Source: Maratus speciosus (Eukaryota; Arthropoda; Arachnida; Araneae; Salticidae). Taken from it: a DNA stretch of 64,000 nucleotides. The notes under the pieces were generated by a model. The model was not told where the DNA came from, searched no databases, and saw only the letters and a program-made list of their open reading frames with translations. The position numbers and the translations under genes are program-made. The stretch is taken from the NCBI GenBank assembly GCA_963932465.1, contig OZ010795.1, positions 472,368,806 to 472,432,805 of the forward strand, written 5' to 3'. Of the stretch, positions 35,280 to 47,049 are shown piece by piece; position 1 is the first letter of the stretch; the number at the start of each line of letters is the position of its first letter.

Positions 35280-35985
35280 TTGTTTTATATCTGCTTCTTG
35301 GCTTTTATTTTCTTGATTAGCTCTTTTATTTAAACGAAGCAATAACATCTAACATGCTCATAAGGAAAATGGGTCCTGACTTTATTTCTGCTGATTAATA
35401 ATTGTGTGAGCAAAGTTTCCTCCATCAAAGTAACGAAACGGTATTTGTTTAATTGAAAGACCATTATTTGTTTAATTAGAGAATCATAGCATTTGTTTGA
35501 CATGCTATGAAACAAAACTGATTTGCGCTAAATTTTCTCATTAAAGTAACAAACATGGGACTTATAATTATTGCAAATGATTGTTATGTGGTTCGTCATT
35601 TTATGTTAGGATAGTCTTATCATAATTTTATTTAAAAGAGTCGTATTTTGTGTTTGTACTTCTGCGTTGTTATGGTCATCATTTTATTTGAAAAGCCAGT
35701 ATTTCATAAATATGGTAATAGTGATAGTAAATTTTCAGACTGAGGGAAAATAATAGTCATATTTATAGTGTTTTGTTGTGGCATATTACATTACGCTCCA
35801 GCTTAATAAGACAAAATTGTTTGTATTATTATATATATATATATATGTGTGTGTGTTTGTGTGTGTGTGTGTGTAAATATATTTATACAATTTAAATGAA
35901 ATCACAAGTCTAAAAATAAATGGATAAGAAAATACAAAAATTAAGCACAGGAGAATGAGAATGCAAATAAAGTACAACCTTTAAA
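35280..35985. other. Array remnants, then AT-rich DNA with microsatellite
   Basis: Words of the 22-kb array recur at about 35290-35480 (TTTTCTTGATTAGCTC, TCAAAGTAACGAAACGG). A (TA)n/(TG)n microsatellite lies at about 35829-35872. Nothing else was identified. Confidence 0.55.
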
Positions 35986-35989
35986 TACA

Positions 35990-36683
35990 TAGTCTAAGGC
36001 ATATAATATATTCTAAAAAAGTGCCTTTATAGGTAAACTATTCCATTTTTAATAAAACTGTCTATATCAATTTTGATATAAAAACTTTCACTATTCAATT
36101 CATCAAGTTTTTTTTTTCAATATAGAACTGTTTTCATAACAGAGCATGATTATTTGCTGCTTTATCCACTTTTACAATAATGATATTACTTTGAAAATCC
36201 TTATTATACTTAAAATATTTTTTATTAAACACTTGATATTAATATTTTCCAGTATTTATATATTTCTTTAAAAACAACTTAAAAGGATTCGAAAAAGGAA
36301 ATTTCCATTCAAAAAGTGACTTTATAGGTAAACTATTCCATTTTTAATAATACTGTCGATATCTTTATTAAAAATTAAAGCCTTATTAAAACTAATTTTG
36401 CTATTGAGTCTGAATTTTATTCCAAAGTTCATTAAAAAATTACATTTGTATTAGAAATTATTTCCAGAATGCCTGTAGTCACATGTCACATGGTCATAAA
36501 AACTATCCACAAACTCAACATAATCCCTGTTACAACAACAGATCGAGGATGTATCAATATCAGAAACAGCAATTTGTCGGTAGTTACAAATTTTAAGTGG
36601 CAAAACGAAACCTTTGAGTAGCAAAGTCTGTAAATAAGTACGAGTAATAAGCCAAAATTACGAGGCACTAATAACCATATCAC
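35990..36683 (-). pseudogene. Penelope-like (Naiad-type) retroelement fragment
   Basis: Read on the minus strand across several frames, short blocks parallel the linker of the larger element at 37.7-40.3 kb: LPLKICNY, then SSICCCNRD (Cys codons at about 36532-36540, in the CxC position), then DSFYDHVT and NFGIKFR, matching KIFNY, FPCNC, DHGHIIT and GYGTKYR of the larger copy. A stretch reading KDIDSIIKNGIVYL is duplicated at about 36017-36075 and 36312-36370. Stops and the duplication show it is dead. The sequence differs enough from its neighbour to be another subfamily. Confidence 0.5.
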
Positions 36684-36934
36684 AATATTAAAATATTTAT
36701 TTGCTTAAAAGACGTTATAAAAACACATTAAAAGTAAATTAAAAATCTATATTGACATGTTTCAACTCTTTCACAGAGTCGTCATCAGAATGTATAGCAT
36801 TCATATTATATTATACATTCTGATGATTACTCAGTGAAAGAGTTGAAACATGTCAATATAGATTTTTAATTTATTTTTTACGTGTTTTTATAACGTCTTT
36901 TAAGCAGATAAATATTTTAATATTGTGATATAGC
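36674..36934. mobile_element. Palindrome with CTGATGA motifs
   Basis: A near-perfect inverted repeat: ATATCACAATATTAAAATAT at the left edge pairs with its inverse at the right edge, and the arms of about 115 bp meet near 36805. Each arm carries CTGATGA, a hairpin, GAAACATGTC (36754-36788 on minus; 36820-36854 on plus). It overlaps the edge of the retroelement fragment and may be a rearranged terminal repeat of a Penelope-like element. Confidence 0.8.
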
Positions 36935-37602
36935 AAAGTCTGGTTGTGTAAAGGAGTAGAGATAACAGATAGAAGCTACAGATTTGAGAATGTCTGGCCA
37001 AGGTAAAGGATATCGGAACGACTACTTGAAATTTTCATTGCTCCCTGCTGCTGGACTATTGCGGAAACTTGTGTGTAATGAGTGAGCTGATATTTTGAAA
37101 CTTATCTCTCTTACTTTCCTTGCAGACACAGGGGTCACCTTGCATTTTATGTTTGCAAATTATTATATAAGATAATAATCAATACAAGCTAATCAATGAA
37201 AAAATATTTTGAATATTTTAAGCATTTATTAAAGATGTCCTAAAATATTATGAAGATTTTAATGAATAAGTTATTGAAAATGCCTGAAATTATTTTAATG
37301 ACTTTTTTTAGCTTGGAAGCATTTAACTATATCACAATGAAGTTTTAATTTAATGCTGTGAAATTGGATGTAAGTGTGGCACGCCTTTTGAAACCTGCTA
37401 GAAATTTTACTTTTAAAGTGGGGTTGGAGTTATTCAGCCTTTTCACCTTCAGGCGTCAATGAGGTTGGTCGTCAACTGGTGTAGCTAAAATTTTTGATCC
37501 CAACTTTTATAATTATCTTAAATATGATTTTATATTCTACTAATAATGTTTGAAGGTCTTAAAGCGGCTATAAAAGCAACAACATTTAATTTGGTTTTGA
37601 AT

Positions 37603-37626
37603 TATATATATATATATATATATATA
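37603..37626. repeat. (TA)n microsatellite next to a retroelement
   Basis: A TA run lies about 90 bp before the first recognisable coding block of the Naiad-type element. Insertion next to microsatellites is reported for this group. Confidence 0.85.
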
Positions 37627-37715
37627 ATCAAGAAAAATCATTATTATTCGAGATTTATATTACATAGCTTCCTTAATTTTTCTTTCTTTATTTTTCTGTT
37701 ATTTTATTTTATTAT

Positions 37716-40287
37716 ATGTCTCATAAAATAAATACAATGGCTGTTTTTAGTAAATTTTTCGTTCCTGGCAAAATACACTTAGCGTCTTCGCAGTGTAGTG
37801 CCCTGTACGGGAACATTAATAGGGTTGTTCCTGGACCGACATCCAGTCACCTATTTTATTCGCCTCCACCACCTCTAATATTTAGAAAATGTATGGATAA
37901 GAGATGCAAGACATGTCCCTTTGCTTCACAATCACAAATTGTTTCGGATCCGTGTTTACCTTAATTTTGAAAAGCATTTAATTTAGTATATAGTATAAAA
38001 TATAATATATGTAATATGGAGTATATTGGATAATCATCTGGTCCACTACATAGACGTATTAACCAACGTCGCTCATATTACATTAAAAATAAGTCTAAGA
38101 CTAAACAATCTACTGCTGAAATTCACTATTTCCACAAACATAAATTTAAAAATACAACATCAATCTTGCAAAAAAAAAAAAAAAAAAAAAAAAAACAAAC
38201 ATCAGAACGTTTATTTTGGAGTCTTCATTCATGCAATATTATAATACAGTTTATCCATACGGACTTAATACTGAAGTATTCAATATGAATATTAAAGTTT
38301 TTTCATCCATTAATAATATGATTATAATACAAATTATCTTGCACTAAATCGCAATTTAAATCGCAGAACAACACGTAACAAATGTGGTAGATGTTCTTCT
38401 TCAATAATTATCTCTAAAAATACTATAATTAAACAGTTAAATAACCTTTATAATAAATATTTAATTAATTACAATTGGATATTAGTTCTTAAATATGTTT
38501 TTGCTATAAAAAAGAAAAAGCTTGCACAATATTTAAATATATTTCTTAGTAAAACTTTCTCGATACATTTCTCAGATATATTTTTTGATCTTATTATGAC
38601 CAGAGTCAATCAATTTAACATTAATTTACAAAAAAAAAAACCTAAACTTAAAAATACAAATACACAAATGCTAATTACTTATACAAATCAAATATCCAAT
38701 AAAATTAATATTAATTCTATTATAAATGACAAAAAATGTAAATTTCCTATTCATAATATTCAATTATCTAGAACATTTAAATATCCAATTTCTTTAGGTA
38801 GAAAGATTTTCAATTATAATACTTTTTCAAAAAATATATCTGCTACAGGTACTTTCCCTTGTAACTGCAACGACCCCTCACTACAGCAATACATTAATAA
38901 AGATCATGGTCATATAATTACTGGTAATCTTAATATTGTAAATGATTTTACATTAAGAAAATTAATGGGATATGGCACTAAATATAGACTTCCATCAAAA
39001 CTTAATTTAAATTCAATTATAAAGCAATTTACATATGATATTGATTTGTTTATATATATATAAAATTTCTATTTATTACAATAAACCCATTATATATTTT
39101 AATCAATGCAAAATATTGGTTATTGAAAAGTTAGCTGATGCTCTAAGGGCAAATGTATCTAATCTTGTTAAAGTCAATATCAAATACATTTTCCAACAAG
39201 TTAAAAATATTAAAAAGACTATGTAATCACATATATTGACAAATTCCGTAATAATTATGCAATCATATGCAAATCTTATTATCCCCATCTTCTTATACCT
39301 TGTATTTCATCAAATAAGTCTTTCCAAAAAACTAATGATGATGTTATTGTTAACAATCGTAAAATTATTGCTTATTATAAACTATTAAATATTATTCCTA
39401 CTAATTTTAACTATATTTAGTACTCATTCCTAAATTTCATAAGGCACCACTTAAATTCAAAACAGTTACAATTGGATGTAATACATATAATCATTGTGCT
39501 AACAATATTTCATTAAAAATTTCATTAAAAATTTATAATCTAACAACACAAATAGATAATAAACATTATATAAAAAATAGTTATTAATTAGTTAATGTAC
39601 TTAAAGACATTAAAATGTGTAAAAAATATACGTACATATGATTTCAAAGATCTATTTAATAATATAAATATTAAAGACCTGCATAACATAATTAATACAC
39701 TATTTAAAACATATAAAAATAAATTAACTCTTCCTACATATATGAATATAAAATATTTTCGCACTTAAACTAATTTTATAATACACAATAACTGTATTTT
39801 AGAAGATAATATTATTTATCTACAAATAGAAGGAATGCCACAAGGTTGATCTAGATCCAGTTTGATGTCTGATTTACATTTATATCAATATGAACGTAAT
39901 TTCTGTAATGATAATATACTACTGTATCGCTATATTGATGACATAATTTTAATTGACACTAAACAATCAAACATTTCTCAATTTCTAGTTGATTATCCAA
40001 CTAATTTAGAATTGACAGAAAACTTTTTAACAAATAATACTATTAACTTTTCAGATCTAAAAATCATAATCGCACAAAACAAAATAATTACTGATCTTTA
40101 TGACAAACGTAAAGACTTTCAATTCAAAGTTAATACATTTACTCATTTTAAATCTTGTCTACATATTTCAGTTTACCGTAATATACTAATTAATCATTTG
40201 TATAGAATCAAAAGTTTATGTTCATCACATCTTATCAATAAAAACATTAAACAATTAATATATTATATTTTATCTCTTAATTATTAA
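37716..40287 (+). pseudogene. Naiad-type Penelope-like retroelement (GIY-YIG endonuclease + RT), decayed
   Basis: Order of parts: a Cys block (RCKTCPF, about 37900); a GIY-YIG nuclease relic in the same frame (NLVYSI at 37980, EYIG at 38019, then HRRINQ) broken by stops and a poly-A frameshift at 38168-38194; a frame of 248 sense codons open from 38317 to 39060 holding the CxC linker FPCNC (38857-38868) and DHGHIIT; then the reverse transcriptase in several frames: IPKFHKAP (about 39427), motif A YDFKDLF (Asp at 39640), motif B GMPQG (39832-39846), motif C YRYIDD (39928-39945) and LYDKRKDFQF. An N-terminal GIY-YIG, a CxC linker and a C-terminal RT define Naiad elements. It would copy RNA by target-primed reverse transcription. 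Stops and frameshifts make it inactive. Confidence 0.85.
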
Positions 40288-41130
40288 CTGTTTAATTTTA
40301 AAAATATAATTCTTTATGTACTTTTAAGTAATAATTTATTCCAGGACCCTTTAAATAGCATATAATATTTTTTATTATATAGACCATAAATCTTAATTAT
40401 AATTATTACATTTATAAGAATGTGAATATTATCTGCAAGCTGTGATGATTTGTAACCGTAAGGATTCGCTTTTAACTGTACCAATTAACTAGGCTGGCTT
40501 TTTGCTGTGCTCAAATTGGATGCATGTTTGAGTTGTAATATGGTCATTGCAATTCTCTTGCTCGTTATGTCTTAAATTTATATGTTACAATTTATTCATA
40601 TTGTCCATTATTACGGATCTTGCATTGATTAATAATTTTTTTAATTCAATTTATAGGGCATGTTAAATTTATGCTTTTTGGTGTGTGGTCGATCGGGCAC
40701 ATATGGAATTCAATCTTTATCTTATTGCTGGATTCTATTACAGAAATCGACTATGCTTTTGCTTATATTAGTATTTCATGTACCCTTGAAAAAGTGAAAT
40801 GCTATATAAGCTTCCGGCTACATCCATCATTTGATCTACTATTTGTTTAAAATACGTCTTTTAATGGTTCAACAATATTTCGCTGGTTATTTGTTTCTTT
40901 TGTCTTTAATAGGTTATTTTATCAAAATTTGGTGGTTTTTCATATGTTTTATATGGATTAATTACCCGCAATGTGCTAGTGAATTAGTGTTATTGTGCTT
41001 GATTTTGTATTACTAGTTAAAGGTTCCATCTTTATTTTTTATGATGTCAGAGTTATGAATTATAGCTAAATTTATTAATTTAATTATAGTAATTGGAAAC
41101 AGATAATGATTTGTAATTATATAATGGTTT
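40255..41130 (+). repeat. 3' tail of the Naiad-type element (arm 1)
   Basis: The end of the RT frame and its untranslated tail. It is matched in inverse by 41147-42030: AGTAATAATTTATTCCAGG, GGTGTGTGGTCGAT, ATTGCTGGATTCTATTACAG and TTTGCTTATATT appear in both arms. The 61-codon frame at 40831 lies in this tail and has no family motif. Confidence 0.8.
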
Positions 41131-41146
41131 TATATATATATATAAC

Positions 41147-42030
41147 CATAATACAATTACAAATCATCATGTATTCCAATTACGATAATTAAATCAATAA
41201 ATTAATAAATTTAGCATCTAATCATAACTGTAACATTATACAAAATACAGATGGAACCCTATACAAGTAATACAAATTAAGCAAAATCCGCTAATTGACA
41301 AGCACATTGCATACGATTAATCCATATAAACATATGAAAAACCTCCAAATTTTGAAAAAATATTCTATTAAAGACATAAGAAACAAAAACCAGCAAAGTA
41401 ATGTTGAACCATTAAAAGACATATTGTAAACAAATAATAGATCAAATGGAAGGATGTAGCCAGAAGCTTATATAACATTTCACTTTTTTAAGGGTACATG
41501 AAATACCAATATAAGCAAAAGCATAGTCCATTTCTGTAATAGAATCCAGCATTAAGCTAAAAATTAGATTCCATATGTACCCAATCGACCACACACCAAA
41601 AAGCAGAAATTTACCATGATAGATAAATTGAATTAAGAAAAAAATATTAATCAGTACAAGATCCGTAATAATGAACAATATGAAAATATAGAAACATTTA
41701 AATTTAACGACATACCCAGCAAGAGAATTGCAATGACCTTATAACAACTCGAACTAGTATCAAAATTAACACAGGAAAAGTCCCGCCTAATTAATGGAAC
41801 AGTTAAAATCGAATTCTTACGGCTGCAAAACATCACTGTGCACAGAAAATACACAACTTCTAATAAATATTATAATTATATTTAACATATATAGTCTTTT
41901 TAATAAAAATTTTATATGCATTTAAAGGAACCTGGAATAAATTATTACTAAAAGTATATACAGAATTAAATTATTTAAAATTACACGGGTAATAACTCAG
42001 AGAAATATTAAAATATTAAAAAAAATATGG
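41147..42030 (-). mobile_element. Inverted partial Naiad-type copy, tail to tail
   Basis: This is a 5'-truncated second copy that meets the first at a small (TA)n palindrome near 41127-41150. It starts in the last codons of the RT (read on minus, near 42030) and contains only the tail. Tail-to-tail inverted partial copies are described for Penelope-like elements. The 67- and 78-codon minus frames here are readings of the untranslated tail. Confidence 0.75.
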
Positions 42031-42421
42031 CAACAATATTACTTAGAATTAAATAAATAATTATTTAATGCTGCCATCTAGCGGAAATTCATAAAATTAA
42101 AAGAACACAATCACCTTGAAATAAAATAATTTATAGTGGTGCCATTTATTGTCAATAATGTAAATACCAGATATAACTGTAGAACAATTCCATGTTTAAA
42201 CTATTTCTAATATTAGAAACGATTAAATCATCTTAAAACACAACAATATCATACTAAAAAAGCACAACTAAATATCGATAATAAGCACTTAGCATCTATA
42301 TTATAATGTTTACAATTATTTTTAATTATTTTATTAAATATTAAGTAAATTAATAATAATTTCAATTAAGTTACAATTATGGTATAAAAGTATGTTTTTA
42401 TTATGCACATAATAAATTTAA

Positions 42422-43164
42422 GGGGTCTTGTACCTTTTAAACACGTCGAAAATTAGCGAAAAACTTCAAAGTTTCATTTAGTCTATCTTCAAAACCTTTT
42501 TATGTATAAACATGAAATTTTGCATATTGATTAAACAGATTATGCTTTGTAATATACGACCAACACAAATTTATTAACCCTTTACAGAATTTGTGTATTG
42601 TTGAAATCAAAACAGCTCTTTTTTTTTAACCCATAAGTCATTGCGCGCATGATATCTTGAGAAAGTATATATGGATTGTCATGAAATTTGGTAAATATAC
42701 TAAACAAATATGTGTGTTTAAAATGATCTACTTTTAAGTATTTACAATGGTAATATTTTTAGTTATGACTATTTTTATTCATTATGACTATTTTTATCCA
42801 TTTTTTACGAAAATATTTTTTTTTATATAGTTAATGAAATAATTTTAGCCTAAGAGTTGATCATTTTAAACACACATATATGATAAGTATCTTTACCGAA
42901 TTTCATGCGAATCCATACATACTTTCTCAAGATATCATGCGCGCAATGACTTATGGGGTAACAAAAACAGCTATGATGATTTCAACAATACACAAATTCT
43001 GTAAAGGGTTAATAAATTTATAATGGTAGCATATTAAATAGCACAATCAGTTTAATCAATATCCAAAATTTCATCTTTATACATAAAAAGGCTTTGAAGA
43101 TAGACTAATTCAAACTTTGAAGTTTTTCGTTAATTTTCGACGCATTTAAAAGCTACAAGACCCC
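42422..43164. mobile_element. TTAA foldback element, second type
   Basis: TTAA, then GGGGTCTTGTACC ... GCTACAAGACCCC, then TTAA. Arms of about 350 bp pair closely (CAATACACAAATTCTGTAAA, AAAAACTTCAAAGTTT). The GGGG start and TTAA target agree with 34351-34999 but the interiors differ, so this looks like a related family. No coding capacity. Confidence 0.85.
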
Positions 43165-43169
43165 TTAAT

Positions 43170-44451
43170 GTTTTAAATTTTAAATGTACTTTACAAAATG
43201 GGGGGGGGGGGGGATATATATATAAACAAATTACAACATTTCTTCATACTGATAATTACAAATATCAAACTATAATAACGTCCACCATTATAAATCGATA
43301 TATATTGAAGCAAATCAGTAAAAGTGACTTAAATTTATATCAATATAATATAAATATTTCAATACAGTGCTAGGACAACAAACCTCATGAGGACCACAAT
43401 AAACATAGAAACTACAAAATTAACAAGCTATTCCCCCCTTTTTTTAATACTTACCATTCCCTTTTTTTAAAAATATTAAATCAACATTTGCATATAAAAT
43501 ATCGAGACAACTCATCCCTCCTCCATAATTTAACATCTACCCACCCAGCCAACCTATTTTAATTTTTTTTATATATTTTGTATTTTTAGTTTTTTTTTGT
43601 TTATTTTTAGTTTATATATATATTTAAAAAAATATTGGGTATCATGCATTTAACATAATAAAATTTCACGTATTGCATCATCATTTAAGGATATATTTTA
43701 CTATCTCAATATTCCTCATTGCTTTTTAAATTTTCACATTTATTTACATAAAACAAGGCTAAATTTTACTATCTCAAATATTCCTCATCTTTTTAAATGT
43801 TATTTATATTCTCATTTTTTTATATTACAATTTTTTGTCTTTAAAACATTAATTTAATCAATTGCCCTTTTATTTATTTTTATTTATTTTTATATAATTC
43901 TTTATTTCTTTATTTGTATTAATTTATTCCTTTTCTTTATTTTATTTTGTATTCACTCAGTACTTATGAAGTTTATTTCTATTTTGTCATTCTAGTTTAA
44001 CTAAAAGTTAATCTAAGTATTTTCTTGATTTCTTCAATCATTTTCATTCCTTTTTTTATTTTTTATTTTTGGACTTAAGATGGCAACTCTAAACATTATT
44101 GTTATTAATCCAGTTCCAATTTATTAATCCAGATCCAATCTATTTTCTGTAATGTTTGCGTTATAAGGAGCTAAATTTTGTCATTTTAGGCTTAATGCCG
44201 ACAAAATTGGATGAAATAACGCATCTTCTATGAATGAACTCACAAGCTCCTCTGATGATTCTGTGAGTCATTCATAGTTTCTTATTTTACATACTGGTTT
44301 CATATGTTCATTTCTAAATTATCTTTAGAACTTTATCAATTTCTTCATATATATATATATATATTGATACGCAAAATGTTAATAGTAACACACAAGAAAC
44401 CGTCCTACTATGCATTGTTTAGATTTTTAATTAATTCTAGATTAAAGAACT

Positions 44452-44454
<3 letters not shown>
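43170..44454. other. AT-rich stretch, nothing identified
   Basis: A G-run lies near 43200-43213. The sequence is T-rich with low complexity at 43560-44060. The pair TATGAATGAACTCACA / TGTGAGTCATTCATA at 44229-44277 forms a short hairpin. No element ends or coding motifs. Confidence 0.5.

Positions 44455-44491
<37 letters not shown>
44455..44491. repeat. (TA)n microsatellite at mariner end
   Basis: A TA run of about 37 bp replaces the expected 3' terminal repeat of the mariner element. Confidence 0.9.
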
Positions 44492-44494
<3 letters not shown>

Positions 44495-44509
44495 GAAATG
44501 AAGAAACCA

Positions 44510-45588
44510 TTATACATACCAAACTGCATTTTGTTTTTTGACATAGTCTCCTTTCATAATAATACAATTTTTCCAGCAAAGTTCTAACGTTTTTAATCCT
44601 TCCAAAAAAAAAAAAAAGATTTCTCAAACTCTTCGAAATAGGCATTTGAGGCATTAATGATCTCATAATTTGAAGAAAATCTCTTTTCACCAAGCCGTTT
44701 TTTTAAATTTGGAAAAAGAAAAAAGTCACTGGGAGCCTAGTCAGGAGAGTAGGTTGGATGAGGGAGTAATTCGTATCATAATTCAACTAATTTAACGGCT
44801 GCAATTGCAGAAAAGTCCGCTGGCGCATTGTCTTGATGAAAAAGTACTTTTTCCTTGGACAAATGGGGCCGATTTTTTTTTTTCAATTTTGCATTAAAAC
44901 GGTGTAATAAATCAGCATAATACTGTCTGGTGATCGTTTTTCCTTTTTCCAGATAGTCAATGAGGATTACGCCCTTTGAATCTCAGAAAACTGTGGTCAT
45001 AATCTTTCCGGCTGATGGAACTGTTTTTGCCTTTTTTGGAGCACGTTCAATAGAAGAAGTCCACTGCTTAGACTGTTCTTTCATTTCTGGTGTGTAGTAA
45101 TGTATCTATGTTTAATCAACTGTAACATAATGCCCCAAAAATTTGCTTGAATTTCGCTCGAACGTGTCCAAACATTGCTTTGAAATGGTTACACGAGTCT
45201 GCTTTTGATCCACTGTCAGCAATCGTGGCACCCATCTTGTTGATAACTTTTTCATGCCAAAATTTTCATGCGAGATATTGAATACATGTTCATTTGGAAT
45301 GTTTACCTTCTTAGCTATTTCACATGCTTTCACACGGCGGTCTTTTCACACGATATCATGGATTTTGTTGGCCATTTCTTCAGTCGTGATCTCAATTGGA
45401 CGTCCAGAACGTTCTGCATCTGTTGTTCTCGTACGGACACAGCGAAATTCCGTAAACCACTTGTTAACCATACCATGTGATGGAGCAGAGTCCCCATAAT
45501 ATTTTTTCAACTTTTCCTTCAGTTTCGGTAATTGTTTTCCGCGCAAAAAATAGTGTTTTATCAAAAGACGAAATTCTTTTTTTTCCAT
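44510..45588 (-). pseudogene. Mariner transposase, dead
   Basis: The start ATG at 45588 (MEKKEFRLLIKHYF) leads an N-terminal helix-turn-helix region; MVNKWFTEFR near 45430 is typical. The next frame (45112-45333) reads NIPNEHVF and KFLGHYVTVD, ending at the first catalytic Asp, immediately followed by a stop. Then come DSKGVILID (second Asp), HQDNAPAD (third Asp) and APSDFFLFPNLKK. Expected Trp, Glu or Leu codons have become stops at several places, with frameshifts near 45340 and in the A-run near 44610. About 360 residues overall fits the family size. It cannot work. Confidence 0.95.
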
Positions 45589-45766
45589 AATCAAGACAAA
45601 CACGCCAATCGTTTGCTTTTGAATCCAATAGCACACAATGTATTTAAAATATCGCCTTCAAATTGCACGAATGTTGCCGCAGATAATAAATTGAAAGCAT
45701 AATAATAAGAGTGCAATCAGACAGCCACCTTTTTTCAAGTCACGGAGATATCAAATTGCCCTCGTA
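44510..45766 (-). mobile_element. Mariner transposon, one end intact
   Basis: On the minus strand the element starts at 45766 after TA (45767-45768) with CGAGGGCAATTTGATATC. A 5' leader of about 180 bp precedes the transposase. The opposite end is lost in the (TA)n tract at 44455-44491, so the right terminal repeat cannot be checked. Confidence 0.8.
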
Positions 45767-45769
45767 TAT

Positions 45770-47045
45770 ATATATATGTATAACAAAACATTCATAGCCT
45801 TCAACGCTTTAAGCACGAGATGGTAAACTTATTCAAATATATTTGTTTCAATGTGTTAAAAATTTTGATTAGTGGTTTTGTCAAATGTGACATGAATCCA
45901 TTAAACTGGTTGTCACGACTTAAATATTGGGTGGGGGGGAGGGAGGAAACGGACAAGGAATGTTTTTGAGGGTGTAATTTAGACACTTTAAGTTAAAAAA
46001 AAAGAAATTCCTTTTAAGAAAAAATTCTGGGATATCCCCCCCCCCCTTAATGTAGAAAATATCTGAACGTTTGATTTAATAAAATGATATTAAAAAAAAA
46101 ATAGGAAGAAAAGCAAGAATGATACGGGAAAACGAAATAAGATATAATAATAACAGATCAATATAAGTGCATAATAAAATGCGCGAATTCAGGTATTAAA
46201 TATATCATACATTTTAGAACTGAATTTAATAAAATTGTATAATGCCTAAATAAGGGCTACTATAAATTGCAAATAATTACCATTTTTAGCAAACATATCT
46301 ATTGAATAATTAAACTGTTTTCCTATATAGTAGACGATATTAGTAATTTCGGGATTTATTAACACGAATTCATATCTATTCCAGATAACATTGACTACCT
46401 TTTGTTGTTTGAATCTTATTTCATATAAGAGTGGAAAAGAATATTTATTATTTAAAAAAAAAACTACTTACAAAAAAAAAAAAAAAAAAAAAAAAAAAGA
46501 TTGTCATAATTTTAACTTAAGCATCATTTAAGACTAATAGAGTTTTAGAGATTACAATCTATAAAAATCCAGGGATTAGAAAAATAAAATGTTTAGCTTG
46601 TTATTCCGCTATAAGATAACCAAAGATTTAGAACCTTTTTAATTAAAAAATATGTATCATTTCGTTTGGATAAAAAATTCCAGAATTCTTTCAACATTGC
46701 AAAAAATCATTCAAATAATAATAATAATAGTAATAATAATTCAAGGTGTTTAATATAACCATAATGAATTGGGTTGAATTCGTTTTATCTAAAAAATGCA
46801 AAAGTTGATTAATATAACAAATCATCACATTACTTCCAACTTATAATGCAATACAGATATCATGCAAATCCTGTTAAACTTCCGCAAAAAAGCAAAAGTA
46901 CAATAAATAAAAAGTTTTAAAATAAAAATCGGTAGAATATATTGCAATTTGGAAACTCGTTACGATTCGTATTTTCGTATAGTATTTAAAAACGGTATAA
47001 GTCAAAGTGTGTAGAAAAATTACAAGAAAAATGATATTTAGCCAA
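45770..47045. other. AT-rich stretch without genes
   Basis: Contains a C-run near 46037, a long poly-A tract at about 46472-46498 and an (AAT)n-like microsatellite near 46716-46740. No element ends were found. Confidence 0.5.
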
Positions 47046-47049
47046 AATA

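Noticed and set aside
36754..36854. Firm call of a hammerhead ribozyme
   Set aside because: An extra base follows CTGATGA and the stem II closing pair is not canonical; kept as a finding only.
45254..45499. Plus-strand frames of 70-81 codons
   Set aside because: Antisense to the mariner transposase relic.
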